Positions 6,599 through 13,401 of a stretch of DNA of 16,215 bases are shown here, one piece after another (positions within the stretch are counted from its first letter, which is position 1; each line of letters opens with the position of its first letter). Made by a program: the position numbers and the translations under genes. This DNA is from 39-52-133 sp036523795 (GTDB taxonomy: Bacteria; Pseudomonadota; Gammaproteobacteria; Burkholderiales; Gallionellaceae). Where the stretch lies: contig DATDDN010000034.1 of assembly GCA_036523795.1 (NCBI GenBank), positions 1 through 16,215 on the forward strand, written 5' to 3'. The notes under the pieces were generated by a model. It was not told the DNA's origin, searched no databases, and saw nothing but the letters and a program-made list of their open reading frames with translations.

Positions 6599-6678
6599 CC
6601 GCAGATTACACAGGTGGACGCAGATAATTGTCAAAATTGAGGTGGGTGTTAATCCGTTTAATCTGCGTAATCTGCGGG
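6599..6678. repeat. Palindromic intergenic repeat (CCGCAGATTAC type)
   Basis: CCGCAGATTAC (6599-6609) is matched by its exact reverse complement GTAATCTGCGG (6667-6677). The similarity extends to 14 of 15 bases on each arm. Each arm also repeats the CGCAGAT / ATCTGCG word (about 6619-6625 and 6661-6667). This kind of AATCTGCG-TAATCTGCGG palindrome is typical of dispersed intergenic elements in environmental proteobacteria. It fills the gap between marC and rluF and could fold into a long hairpin in the transcript. Confidence 0.6.
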
Positions 6679-6694
6679 TGAAAAGGTTTAGGGT

Positions 6695-7327
6695 TCAACC
6701 CAGCGCCGGGAACAGCCCGCGCGCACCGCTGGCGATGAATTCCACCGCGATGGCGGCAAGGATCAGGCCCATCAGGCGGGTGAATACGTCGATGCCTACC
6801 TTGCCCATGCGTCGCGCCACCCAGGGCGCGATCAGAAAGGTCAGCCATACCGTGACGCTGAGCAGGATGATCTCCAGCGACATGATCAGGTAGTGCTCGA
6901 TGCCGCTTGCCTTGTGCGCTTCCACGATCACCGCGCTGATCGAGCCGGGGCCGGCCAGCAGCGGGGTGGACAGCGGCACGATGGCGTTGGAAGCGGTGGC
7001 CTCCATGTCCATGCCGCCTTCGATGGCAGGGGTGGGTTTGTAGATGTTGCCCTGCAGCATGGTGATCGCCATCAGCATCAGCAGCACGCCGCCGGCCACG
7101 CGGAACGAGTTGATGCTGATGCCGAAGAAGGCGAGCAGCGGTTCGCCCAGCAGCAGAGCCACCAGCAGGATGCCGCACACCGTCAGCGACGCCAGGCGCC
7201 CCACCTGGGCGCGCTTCTGTGGCGTCAGGCTGGCGGTGAACAGGATGATCACCGGAATCATGCCGATCGGATCCAGGATCGCGAACAGGCTGATGAAGTT
7301 CTTGGTGTATTCGGTAAAGTCCAGCAT
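6695..7327 (-). CDS. MarC-family integral membrane protein
   Basis: A 210-residue, very hydrophobic protein with about six membrane helices. It matches the MarC/UPF0056 family: an early FISLFAILDPIGMIPVI segment, a central SFRVAGGVLLMLMAI, then IVPLSTPLLAGPGSISAVI, which contains the conserved P-L-x-x-GPG signature, and a final RLMGLILAAIAVEFI helix. Its place is the inner membrane. The original link of marC to multiple antibiotic resistance has been withdrawn and the substrate is unknown. The start at 7327 has GAGGTGA just upstream. It begins 14 bases after the mipA stop, so the two are likely co-transcribed. The family call is secure; no function can be stated. Confidence 0.92.
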   Translation of the reverse strand: MLDFTEYTKNFISLFAILDPIGMIPVIILFTASLTPQKRAQVGRLASLTVCGILLVALLLGEPLLAFFGISINSFRVAGGVLLMLMAITMLQGNIYKPTPAIEGGMDMEATASNAIVPLSTPLLAGPGSISAVIVEAHKASGIEHYLIMSLEIILLSVTVWLTFLIAPWVARRMGKVGIDVFTRLMGLILAAIAVEFIASGARGLFPALG

Positions 7328-7341
7328 CGCTCACCTCATCG

Positions 7342-8115
7342 TTAGAACTGCCAGGCCGCACCCACGCTCACGTAATTGGCCACCTCTGTCTGCAGCAACG
7401 GGCTGCTGGCTGCATCGCCGCGCACATGGTGGCGCTCCAGGCTGCCCAGCAGCATCCAGTGCGGGTCAAGCTCGTATGACCACAGGAAGCCGGCGGCGTT
7501 GTATAGCGCGCCGCCCTCGGCGGTATAGGCCGGCAGACCGGTGCTCGCGGCCTGCTGCGCAGTGAGGCCGTAGTAATACTGCCCGGCTTGCGCATCGGCC
7601 CAGGTGGTCTGCCAGAACACGCCGGCGTTAAGTTGAGGGCCGCCATAGATGCCGGCCGTCAGGCGCAGATCGGTTTGCGCACCGCGGTCGCGATCGATGT
7701 CCTGGCGATAGCGCAGCAGCACAATCAGGGGCATCGGTCCGATGTTCTTTTCCAGCTCGGCATGCACGCCGAGCGAGGCGCTGGGGGAGATGTTGGGCAG
7801 ATTGTGTTCCGCCAGAAAAGCCGAGTCGCTGTTGTCACGCCCTCCTTCATAGGCCGCCTGTGCGCCCACGGTAAAGCCGCTCGCCAGTTCGATGCGCGCG
7901 CCGCCTTCCAGCATGCCGAAGGTGGTGCGCGCAAACCAGGGCTGGCCGTAGTAGCGCACTACCGGGATCAGCATGTTGTGGTTGGTGTCAGCGCCATCAT
8001 AGGCAGGGCGCGCCCACAGGCCGGCACCGAGCAGCACTTTGGGCGAGTTATCTTCTGCGAGGGCGACGGCGGGTGCAAGGAGCAGGGTGAACAGCAGTAT
8101 TCGGGTTCGTAGCAT
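7342..8115 (-). CDS. MipA/OmpV-family outer-membrane protein
   Basis: A 257-residue exported protein. Residues 1-20 (MLRTRILLFTLLLAPAVALA) form a classic signal peptide with likely cleavage after Ala20. The mature part is rich in alternating polar/aromatic strands and ends in Trp-Gln-Phe, the C-terminal aromatic recognised by the BAM machinery. The opening GAGLWARPAYDGADTN resembles the start of mature MipA/OmpV proteins, which usually reads G-x-G-x-x-x-P-x-Y-x-G-S. The family includes MltA-interacting protein MipA and OmpV, linked to cell-wall scaffolding, porin or adhesion roles. The physiological job here is unknown. A CATAAT -10 candidate on the minus strand (8166-8171) lies about 50 bases upstream. 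marC follows directly. Confidence 0.87.
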   Translation of the reverse strand: MLRTRILLFTLLLAPAVALAEDNSPKVLLGAGLWARPAYDGADTNHNMLIPVVRYYGQPWFARTTFGMLEGGARIELASGFTVGAQAAYEGGRDNSDSAFLAEHNLPNISPSASLGVHAELEKNIGPMPLIVLLRYRQDIDRDRGAQTDLRLTAGIYGGPQLNAGVFWQTTWADAQAGQYYYGLTAQQAASTGLPAYTAEGGALYNAAGFLWSYELDPHWMLLGSLERHHVRGDAASSPLLQTEVANYVSVGAAWQF

Positions 8116-8211
8116 GGTGCGAATCTCTTGAAGGTGTCATGGACATACAGCTCGGTCAGCGCGAGATTATGCCCGAAATGGCTGGCTGATGCGCTCGGCA
8201 GGCGGATGCGC

Positions 8212-8222
8212 TGTTATATACT
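8212..8222 (+). promoter_or_regulatory. Possible extended -10 promoter for the 8255 gene
   Basis: TGTTATATACT (8212-8222) contains an extended -10 (TG-n-TATATA) and an overlapping TATACT. No good -35 is present, which extended -10 promoters tolerate. The start codon lies about 33 bases downstream. Predicted from sequence only. Confidence 0.35.
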
Positions 8223-8254
8223 TTCGCTTTTATTGTTCAGGCCACGACTCAGCC

Positions 8255-8929
8255 ATGTCACTCAAGTTCTCCAGTCAGCCCGGCCCGCACGAGCGCCAGC
8301 TGCAACGTATACACAACAACCCCCTGTTTGGCAGCGACAACCAGGTGACGCCCATCGAGCTGTCGGCCGCACAGCTGCACGACAAACATGCGGTGCAGGA
8401 ATTCATGCAGAACTTTCGTGAGGTCGTGCAGCGCGTGGTGGCGCTGGAAAAACAGGCCGACAGCGACACGCTGCTCAAGATCAAGGCGCAGCTGGAACAG
8501 CAGTTCGCCCTTGCCACCGGCATGCAGGGCGACAACAGTACGGTGCTGGCGGCGATCAGGCGCCTGATCGCCACTATCGCCGCCACCCTGCGCAACGCAG
8601 CGCAGAGTGAGCATGAAGCGCAGGAGAAGTTGCGCCTGGATGAAGAGCACACCGCGCTGCATTTGCAGCTGTGCAGCCATCCCATCGTGTCCGATATCCT
8701 CAATCCGGGCGAGGTGATCGAAGAAGACGAACTGGTGCGGAGCTTGCTGAGCGAGCCGGAAGAGAGCCTGGCAGCGGCGCTGGCGCTGTTTCCGCCGGAG
8801 CGTGTGGCGGAGTTGGCGGAGCAGGGCAAGGCCCTGCTCAAGCAGGTGGAGGGGGCGGGCCACAGCCTGCCTGAGGCGTGGCGGGCGTTGGGGCAGATGG
8901 AGGCGTGGGGAAAGGGCGAGCAGGCGTAG
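8255..8929 (+). CDS. Hypothetical helical protein, 224 residues
   Basis: I do not recognise a family. The ATG at 8255 is preferred over an in-frame ATG at 8189 because the extra residues would overlap the promoter-like TATATA and have unlike composition. No strong ribosome binding site precedes either. The product (MSLKFSSQPGPHERQLQRIH...) has no signal peptide or membrane helix. From about 35 to 135 it is a run of charged amphipathic helices rich in Gln, Glu, Arg and Leu, with possible coiled-coil segments around 45-85 and 110-140. An acidic segment (about 150-170, GEVIEEDELVRSLLSEPEE) and a final helical part follow. One His/Cys cluster occurs at 136-142. Divergent from mipA and convergent with psiF, so the neighbourhood gives no hint. 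Codon use matches the neighbours, supporting a real, native gene. Confidence 0.7.
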   Translation: MSLKFSSQPGPHERQLQRIHNNPLFGSDNQVTPIELSAAQLHDKHAVQEFMQNFREVVQRVVALEKQADSDTLLKIKAQLEQQFALATGMQGDNSTVLAAIRRLIATIAATLRNAAQSEHEAQEKLRLDEEHTALHLQLCSHPIVSDILNPGEVIEEDELVRSLLSEPEESLAAALALFPPERVAELAEQGKALLKQVEGAGHSLPEAWRALGQMEAWGKGEQA

Positions 8930-8970
8930 TTCGACTTTCATCAACGCCGCCAGGCTCCTGCGCCGGCACG

Positions 8971-8995
8971 AAAAAAAACCGGCCATTACGGCCGG
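8971..8995 (-). terminator. Rho-independent terminator of psiF
   Basis: On the minus strand, CCGGCC (8995-8990), a GTAAT loop and GGCCGG (8984-8979), followed by eight T. It lies 50 bases after the psiF stop codon. The A-run on the other strand is not a T-tail, so it should act mainly on psiF. Confidence 0.88.
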
Positions 8996-9044
8996 CTATC
9001 AGGGGAGAAGAAACGGTTTGCGTTACCGCCGGCGGCGCGAGGGC

Positions 9045-9392
9045 TTAACCTTCGCTGGCGTAGCTGTGCTCCAGCGTGCCATGCAGTTTGTGCGACAGGG
9101 CAGCATCACGCGCATCATTCTGGTTCATGCACTTGGTCACGTAGCTGGTTTTGGCGGCGCCTTGCAGGGCAAAGTTTTTGGCGTTCTGCTCGCAGCTCAT
9201 CTGCTTGTGCTGCTCTGCGACACGCTTGACGTTTGCCGGCTTGCTGGATTCGGCCAGGCATTGCTTGACGTAGGCGGTGCGCTGCATGGTGCTCATCTGC
9301 GCATTCTTCGGCTCGCAGTTGCCTGCAGCCAGCGCCAGGGCCGGCGCCAGGAGGGACAGGCTCAATAGAGTGGTCGTCACGGTCTTTTTCAT
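9045..9392 (-). CDS. psiF: PsiF-repeat secreted protein
   Basis: A 115-residue exported protein. The start is taken at ATG 9392, which is correctly spaced from AAGGTGA; a GTG three codons upstream (9401) falls within that site. Residues 1-23 are a signal peptide (MKKTVTTTLLSLSLLAPALA...). The mature part holds two PsiF repeats, each a cysteine pair about 20 residues apart (Cys26/Cys45 and Cys67/Cys88) around a short helix: CEPKNAQMSTMQRTAYVKQC and a second starting CEQNAKNFALQGAAKTSY. PsiF was named for phosphate-starvation induction in E. coli, where it lies near phoA. Its molecular role is unknown. No Pho box was recognised upstream. The four cysteines suggest periplasmic disulfides. It is monocistronic, with its own terminator. 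Confidence 0.88.
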   Translation of the reverse strand: MKKTVTTTLLSLSLLAPALALAAGNCEPKNAQMSTMQRTAYVKQCLAESSKPANVKRVAEQHKQMSCEQNAKNFALQGAAKTSYVTKCMNQNDARDAALSHKLHGTLEHSYASEG

Positions 9393-9558
9393 TCGGCTCA
9401 CCTTTCTGTAGGTATGCGGGGTTGCTGTATCATCATGTGCACCCGCTTACGAACTACCTTTCGAAAATCCTGCAGATGCGATGCGTGCATCATGCCGAAG
9501 TCATCGCAGGCTGTATTTCAGGGGAGTCTGAATGTGGGATAGGAAAAGGCTGATTCTG

Positions 9559-9577
9559 CCCTAGGGGAAACCCTAGG
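9559..9577. promoter_or_regulatory. CCTAGGG-GAAA-CCCTAGG dyad, possible operator
   Basis: A perfect seven-base inverted repeat, CCTAGGG (9560-9566) and CCCTAGG (9571-9577), separated by GAAA. With one bulged C it extends to CTGCC/GGCAG. It lies 78 bases upstream of the response regulator start and 168 bases upstream of psiF in the divergent region. It could be a binding site for a dimeric regulator, such as the neighbouring LuxR-type protein itself, or a GNRA-loop hairpin in a leader. The rest of 9393-9654 holds no gene that I can support. Confidence 0.5.
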
Positions 9578-9654
9578 CAGCCTTGAACAGGCTTGTTTTC
9601 AATAAGAATAAACATGATGAAAGCTTCAAAAAGTCATCTTGCGGCGGGGCAGCC

Positions 9655-10290
9655 ATGATCCGCATCCTGCTGGCCGACGACCACGCCATCGTGCGTAACG
9701 GCCTGAAACAGATCATCGCGGGCGCCAGCGACCTGCAGGTGATCGGCGAGGCCGCGTCCGGCGCCGAGGTGCTGGAGCTGGCGCGCAGGACGCCGCCCGA
9801 CCTGCTGTTGCTGGACATGACCATGCCCGGCATCAGCGGTGCCGAGCTGATCCGCCGCCTGCGTGCCGATCATCCGAACATCCCCGTCCTGGTGCTGTCC
9901 ATGCACAACGAGGCGCAGGTGGTCAGCCGCGCCCTCAAGGCCGGCGCCTCCGGTTATGTGACCAAGGACAGCGATCAGGAAATTCTGCTGGCCGGAATCC
10001 GCAAGGTGGCCGCCGGCAACCGCTACATCGACCCGGCACTGGTGGATGCCATGGTGTTCGATGGCAACGCGGCTGCAGATGCCGCGCCGCATGCGGCGCT
10101 CACCGAACGCGAGCTGCAGGTGCTGGAGATGCTGGCCAGCGGCCAGAGCCTCACGGCCATTGCCGAGTCGCTGCACCTCAGTGCAAAGACCATCAGCGCG
10201 CACAAGGCGCACCTGATGCAGAAACTCGGCATCGACAACAACGCCGACCTCATGCGTTACGCCATCAGGCACGGGCTGACGCGCGAATAG
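9655..10290 (+). CDS. NarL/FixJ-family response regulator with LuxR-type DNA-binding domain
   Basis: A 211-residue two-component output protein. The receiver domain (1-120) keeps the acidic pair Asp8/Asp9 (LADDH), the phosphoacceptor Asp54 (LLLDMTMPG), the switch Ser (VLSM) and Lys104 (GYVTKDSD). The C-terminal helix-turn-helix (about 145-208) reads LTERELQVLEMLASGQSLTA and then LHLSAKTISAHKAHLMQKLG, the LuxR/GerE signature. The ATG at 9655 is preferred because the protein then begins directly with the first receiver strand; a TTG upstream would add 24 unlikely residues. It faces the histidine kinase at 11113-13197 across one gene. That kinase belongs to the HisKA_3 class that pairs with NarL-type regulators, so they may be partners (inference). 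Target genes are unknown. Confidence 0.93.
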   Translation: MIRILLADDHAIVRNGLKQIIAGASDLQVIGEAASGAEVLELARRTPPDLLLLDMTMPGISGAELIRRLRADHPNIPVLVLSMHNEAQVVSRALKAGASGYVTKDSDQEILLAGIRKVAAGNRYIDPALVDAMVFDGNAAADAAPHAALTERELQVLEMLASGQSLTAIAESLHLSAKTISAHKAHLMQKLGIDNNADLMRYAIRHGLTRE

Positions 10291-10320
10291 TGCGGGCGCG
10301 CGTGTTCACGCGCCCGCACT
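10289..10320 (+). terminator. Hairpin terminator at the response regulator stop
   Basis: AGTGCGGGCGCG (10289-10300) and CGCGCCCGCACT (10309-10320) form a perfect 12-pair stem. It starts inside the TAG stop and is followed by TTTAT. The T-tail is short, so it may be a moderate terminator, but the stem is very stable. Confidence 0.7.
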
Positions 10321-10345
10321 TTATCCTGCGGCGTTCCGCACGCTG

Positions 10346-10918
10346 TCACCCTGCGATGATCGGCAATACCGCCAATGCCACCAGCAAACCCCAGGCAATC
10401 GCCCCGATCGCATATACCTTGTAGGTCACATCCTGCACGTCGAGCGCTTCCTCGATGCCGAGGATGGCGCTCACGCCGTGATAGAGCAGGCTGCCGGAGG
10501 CGACCAGGCCCAGCAGTCCAATGGCGGCATTGAACCCCAGATTGGGCACCAGCAGCGTGAGAGAGGAGAGCCACAGCGGGATCGGTGTCACGGCCGCCAG
10601 CATGTAGCTGTCCTGCGGCCGGATGGGATGCCCTTCGTCCTTTGCAATGGTGTGGATGACCCAGGCCATCAGGGGCACGGTGGCCAGCTCGGCCACAAAG
10701 AACATCGCTGCCACCTCGTACCAGCGCTGCAGGCTGGCGCCAGGCTCGTAGTAGTTGCCGTGCAGGTAGCCTGCCAGCGCGATCATCAGCACGGGCACCA
10801 GCGAAAGCGGCAGCACCAGCCCCAGCGATACTTTCACGATCGAGGGGTGAATTCCGCGCAGCTCGTCCCAGCCAGCGTGATACGAGAACACCATTTTCGG
10901 ATAGTCCAACGGTTTCAT
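10346..10918 (-). CDS. Yip1-family integral membrane protein
   Basis: A 190-residue membrane protein. The start ATG 10918 is chosen because GGAGGT lies six bases upstream; the longer frame to 10978 lacks a site. An N-terminal amphipathic part with WDELRGIHPS (17-26) is typical of bacterial Yip1-domain proteins (PF04893), where a W-x-x-L/I motif precedes the first helix. Five hydrophobic segments follow at about 30-51, 68-91, 106-124, 130-152 and 170-189. It has a conserved-looking proline turn, TPIPLWLSS, in the third. Bacterial members have no defined function. It stands alone between a response regulator and a kinase on the side of the kinase, with its own 194-base upstream region containing two inverted repeats. 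Family call likely; function unknown. Confidence 0.75.
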   Translation of the reverse strand: MKPLDYPKMVFSYHAGWDELRGIHPSIVKVSLGLVLPLSLVPVLMIALAGYLHGNYYEPGASLQRWYEVAAMFFVAELATVPLMAWVIHTIAKDEGHPIRPQDSYMLAAVTPIPLWLSSLTLLVPNLGFNAAIGLLGLVASGSLLYHGVSAILGIEEALDVQDVTYKVYAIGAIAWGLLVALAVLPIIAG

Positions 10919-10947
10919 GAGGTACCTCCATGCAAGAGGTTGAGGAG

Positions 10948-10995
10948 ATGCTGCACTCGATCGATGCAAGCTAACCATCTGACGGGATGCAGCAT
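10948..10995. repeat. Inverted repeat in the Yip1-gene leader
   Basis: ATGCTGCA (10948-10955) and TGCAGCAT (10988-10995) are exact reverse complements, 32 bases apart, just upstream of the Yip1 ribosome binding site. It could be a leader hairpin. Eight-base pairs like this can arise by chance. Confidence 0.3.
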
Positions 10996-11027
10996 GGTTG
11001 TCGGCCAGATTTCAGGCGCAGCAAACA

Positions 11028-11046
11028 TATATCACAGTGTGATATA
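11028..11046. promoter_or_regulatory. Perfect 19-base dyad, probable operator
   Basis: TATATCACAGTGTGATATA is fully symmetric around its centre G (nine pairs, no mismatch). It lies 110 bases upstream of the Yip1 start and 67 bases beyond the kinase stop, so it most likely controls the Yip1 gene. It overlaps AT-rich words that could serve as -10 elements on the minus strand. Size and symmetry suit a dimeric helix-turn-helix repressor. I cannot name the regulator. Confidence 0.55.
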
Positions 11047-11112
11047 AATGTAAAGAAGAAGGCTTGCCGGGCTGCGGCGCGGCAGCGGGTACGGGAGGGA
11101 AATCAGGGCACC

Positions 11113-13197
11113 CTAGTGCGCCAGCGGCAGGCGCAGCGAGACAAGGGTACCCTGGCCGGGCTGGCTCTCCACCGCGAGGGTGGCACCGATGATCTGCGCC
11201 CGGTAATTCATGTTGAGCATGCCCAGGCCGGCCTCGCGCGCTTCACCGCCCAGGCCGCTGCCGTTGTCTGCCACGCTGAGGGATATCTCTTCCGGTGCGA
11301 TTGACAGCGCGATGGTCAGCTGGCTCGCGCCGCTGTGCTTGACCGCGTTGTTGAGGGCCTCCTGAGCGATGCGATACAGGTGGGTGGCCACCATGAAGTC
11401 GCTGACATCGCCTGCGCTGCTGCAGCGCAATTCACACGGAATGCCCGACAGAGAGGCCATATCCTTGGCCAGCTGCTCCAGCCCCTGTTTGAGCCCCTGG
11501 CTGGCCAGGTTGAACGGCACCAGGCCGTGCGAGATGTAGCGCGTGCGCTTGATCGCATCCTGCGTTACCTGCTTGATTTCGCCCGCCTGCTGGCTGGCCG
11601 CGCTGTCCGATGCCGCCAGGCGGCTGGACAGGGCTCCGGCCAGATAGGCGGCACCGGTGAGCAGCTGCCCGAGGTCGTCATGCAGCTCGCGGCCGATGCG
11701 CGCCTGCTCTTCTTCGCTGATTTCCAGTATCTTGCGCTCCAGTTTGCGTCGCATCCCGATTTCCGTTTCCAGGCGCGCGGCGGTGGCGGCCAGATCGTGG
11801 GTGCGCTCGGCGACGCGCATTTCCAGTTCATCGCGCGATCTCAGCAGCGCCTGCTGCAAGGCGTTTTCCTCGGTGATGTCGATCATGATGCCGATCACGC
11901 CTGCGTAGCCGCCCTCCTTGTCGCTCAGCAGCGCCTTGGTGATCTCCAGCAGATGCGGCTTGCCGTCGGCGAACGTCATGGTTTCACGCGAGCGGCAAGG
12001 CGACTCGCTGCGCAGGCAGGCCAGGTCGGAACGGGCCAGGTTAGCACTGGTTTCCGCACCCAGCGTTTCCTCCGGCGGCCGGCTGAGGAACTGCTGCTCG
12101 GTCACGCCCAGCGCCTCGCAGAATGCGCGATTGACGAAGCGGTAACGTCCATCCATGCCCACCAGCCAGATGCCGATGGGCGAGTTGTCCAGGATGGCAT
12201 GCAGCTTGGCTTCGCTCGCACTGATCTCGCGCGCGGCCTGCACTGCCCGCGCGCGCCCGCGCACCAGCAGCCAGGTGAGCAGCGCCAGCAGGATGCTGAT
12301 GCCGCTGCCGGTTTCGGCGATCAGCTGCGCCTTGGCCTGATCCAGGCGCGCTTCGAAATCAGGCAGCGAGCTGATCGACATCGTCCACGGATGGCCCGCC
12401 ACCTCCACCCGTACGACGCTCTTCATCCAGGCGTTTCTTGTGGAACCGGTCTCATTACTGAAATCGGGGTCGTACAGCAGCGTCTGTGCCGACATCTGCT
12501 CGCCATCAAAAATTTCGACGTCCAGGTCCGACGCGCTGTCACCCAGCAAGCCGAACATCAGGTCGCTCATGCGGAAGGACGCGATGACCCAGCCAATCAC
12601 ATTGGCGCGGCGCGCCTCCAGTGTCTGGTTCAGCCCGCCCTTGCGGTAAATGGGCACGTACATCAGGAAGCCGGACTGTCTGCGTCCATCTTTTTCCGGC
12701 GCCATGTCCAGCTTGCCGGTCACGGCGACATTGCCGGTCGTCACGGTATATTCCATCACCGCACGCAGCTCGGGCCGGGCAAACACGTCATAGCCGAATG
12801 CATTCTGATTGCGCCCGGGATACTGCTCAATATAGGTCAGCGCGGTGTAGGCGCCGTGCGCCTTCGCCTGCCTGATCAGTGCCAGCGTCACGCCATGCAT
12901 GCCGGGAAAATTGTGATCGAGATGCAGTTCGCTCACATAACTGCGGAATTCATTGCCTCCCACGTTGCCGCTGGAAATGAACAAGGCCTGCACACCCTTC
13001 AGCACCTGCTCATAAGACAGTATGCGCTCATCCAGGCGATTGACGATTTCCAGCACGCGGTAATTGAAATTCTTCTGCAGGTCGCGTTCGGGCTCGCGCT
13101 GGGCGTTGCGCCACAGCTGCCAGGTGACTGCCAGCGCCGCAAGCAGTACCAGCCAGGGAAGATAGCGCAGCAGGCGGGATGGCACAGGAAGGGTCAC
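11113..13197 (-). CDS. CHASE-PAS sensor histidine kinase (HisKA_3 class)
   Basis: A 694-residue membrane sensor. One N-terminal helix (about 11-28), a periplasmic CHASE domain (about 45-280, with ERILSYEQVLKGVQALFISS and FPGMHGVTLA), and a second helix (about 298-313). Then a PAS/PAC domain (about 326-445), a coiled-coil linker (445-495), the HisKA_3 dimerisation domain with phosphoacceptor His506 (GRELHDDLGQ), and an ATPase domain: N box EALNNAVKHSG (613-623), G1 DNGSGLG (644-650), late GLGMLNM. CHASE domains sense small extracellular ligands. The start at GTG 13197 is uncertain, since no clear ribosome binding site precedes it and a GTG lies four codons downstream. All catalytic motifs are intact. 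The likely partner is the NarL-type regulator at 9655-10290. It is divergent from the GGDEF/EAL gene, with a 204-base gap. Confidence 0.92.
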   Translation of the reverse strand: MTLPVPSRLLRYLPWLVLLAALAVTWQLWRNAQREPERDLQKNFNYRVLEIVNRLDERILSYEQVLKGVQALFISSGNVGGNEFRSYVSELHLDHNFPGMHGVTLALIRQAKAHGAYTALTYIEQYPGRNQNAFGYDVFARPELRAVMEYTVTTGNVAVTGKLDMAPEKDGRRQSGFLMYVPIYRKGGLNQTLEARRANVIGWVIASFRMSDLMFGLLGDSASDLDVEIFDGEQMSAQTLLYDPDFSNETGSTRNAWMKSVVRVEVAGHPWTMSISSLPDFEARLDQAKAQLIAETGSGISILLALLTWLLVRGRARAVQAAREISASEAKLHAILDNSPIGIWLVGMDGRYRFVNRAFCEALGVTEQQFLSRPPEETLGAETSANLARSDLACLRSESPCRSRETMTFADGKPHLLEITKALLSDKEGGYAGVIGIMIDITEENALQQALLRSRDELEMRVAERTHDLAATAARLETEIGMRRKLERKILEISEEEQARIGRELHDDLGQLLTGAAYLAGALSSRLAASDSAASQQAGEIKQVTQDAIKRTRYISHGLVPFNLASQGLKQGLEQLAKDMASLSGIPCELRCSSAGDVSDFMVATHLYRIAQEALNNAVKHSGASQLTIALSIAPEEISLSVADNGSGLGGEAREAGLGMLNMNYRAQIIGATLAVESQPGQGTLVSLRLPLAH

Positions 13198-13342
13198 GAT
13201 GAAGTCGGTTCCGGCATGTAGAGGCAGGTTGCGCCGGCCAGGCAGGAAACAGTCCTGCTCTCGCTATCGGCAACCCGTGGCCATTCTGTAGGCGACCAGC
13301 ATTTTTGACAAGATTTCACCCATTTGCCGCTACCCCTACTCA

Positions 13343-13376
13343 CGAGATGGTTACTATCCTATACTGTTTCATCTCG
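13343..13376 (+). promoter_or_regulatory. Dyad around a -10-like TATACT upstream of the GGDEF/EAL gene
   Basis: CGAGATG (13343-13349) and CATCTCG (13370-13376) are exact reverse complements flanking 20 bases that contain TATACT (13360-13365), a 5/6 match to the -10 consensus. No convincing -35 sits at 16-18 bases from it; a TTGACA at 13305-13310 is too far upstream for that -10. A regulator bound to the dyad would cover the promoter. The start codon lies 25 bases downstream. The rest of 13198-13401 shows nothing else. Confidence 0.4.
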
Positions 13377-13401
13377 CAACCCGACACAGGCATGAGGCTG
13401 G

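Noticed and set aside
10257..10931. 224-residue minus-strand frame over the Yip1 gene
   Set aside because: It lacks the membrane-helix pattern seen in the adjacent frame, which has GGAGGT at its start. Arg/Ala/Gly-rich shadow.
11028..11046. CRP/FNR binding site
   Set aside because: CRP sites read TGTGA-n6-TCACA. Here the half-sites are in the opposite order with one centre base, so the match is only superficial.
11335..13221. 628-residue open frame antisense to the histidine kinase
   Set aside because: The kinase on the other strand has a full set of CHASE, PAS, HisKA_3 and ATPase motifs. The antisense product is Gln/His/Arg-rich with no domain, as expected for a high-GC shadow.
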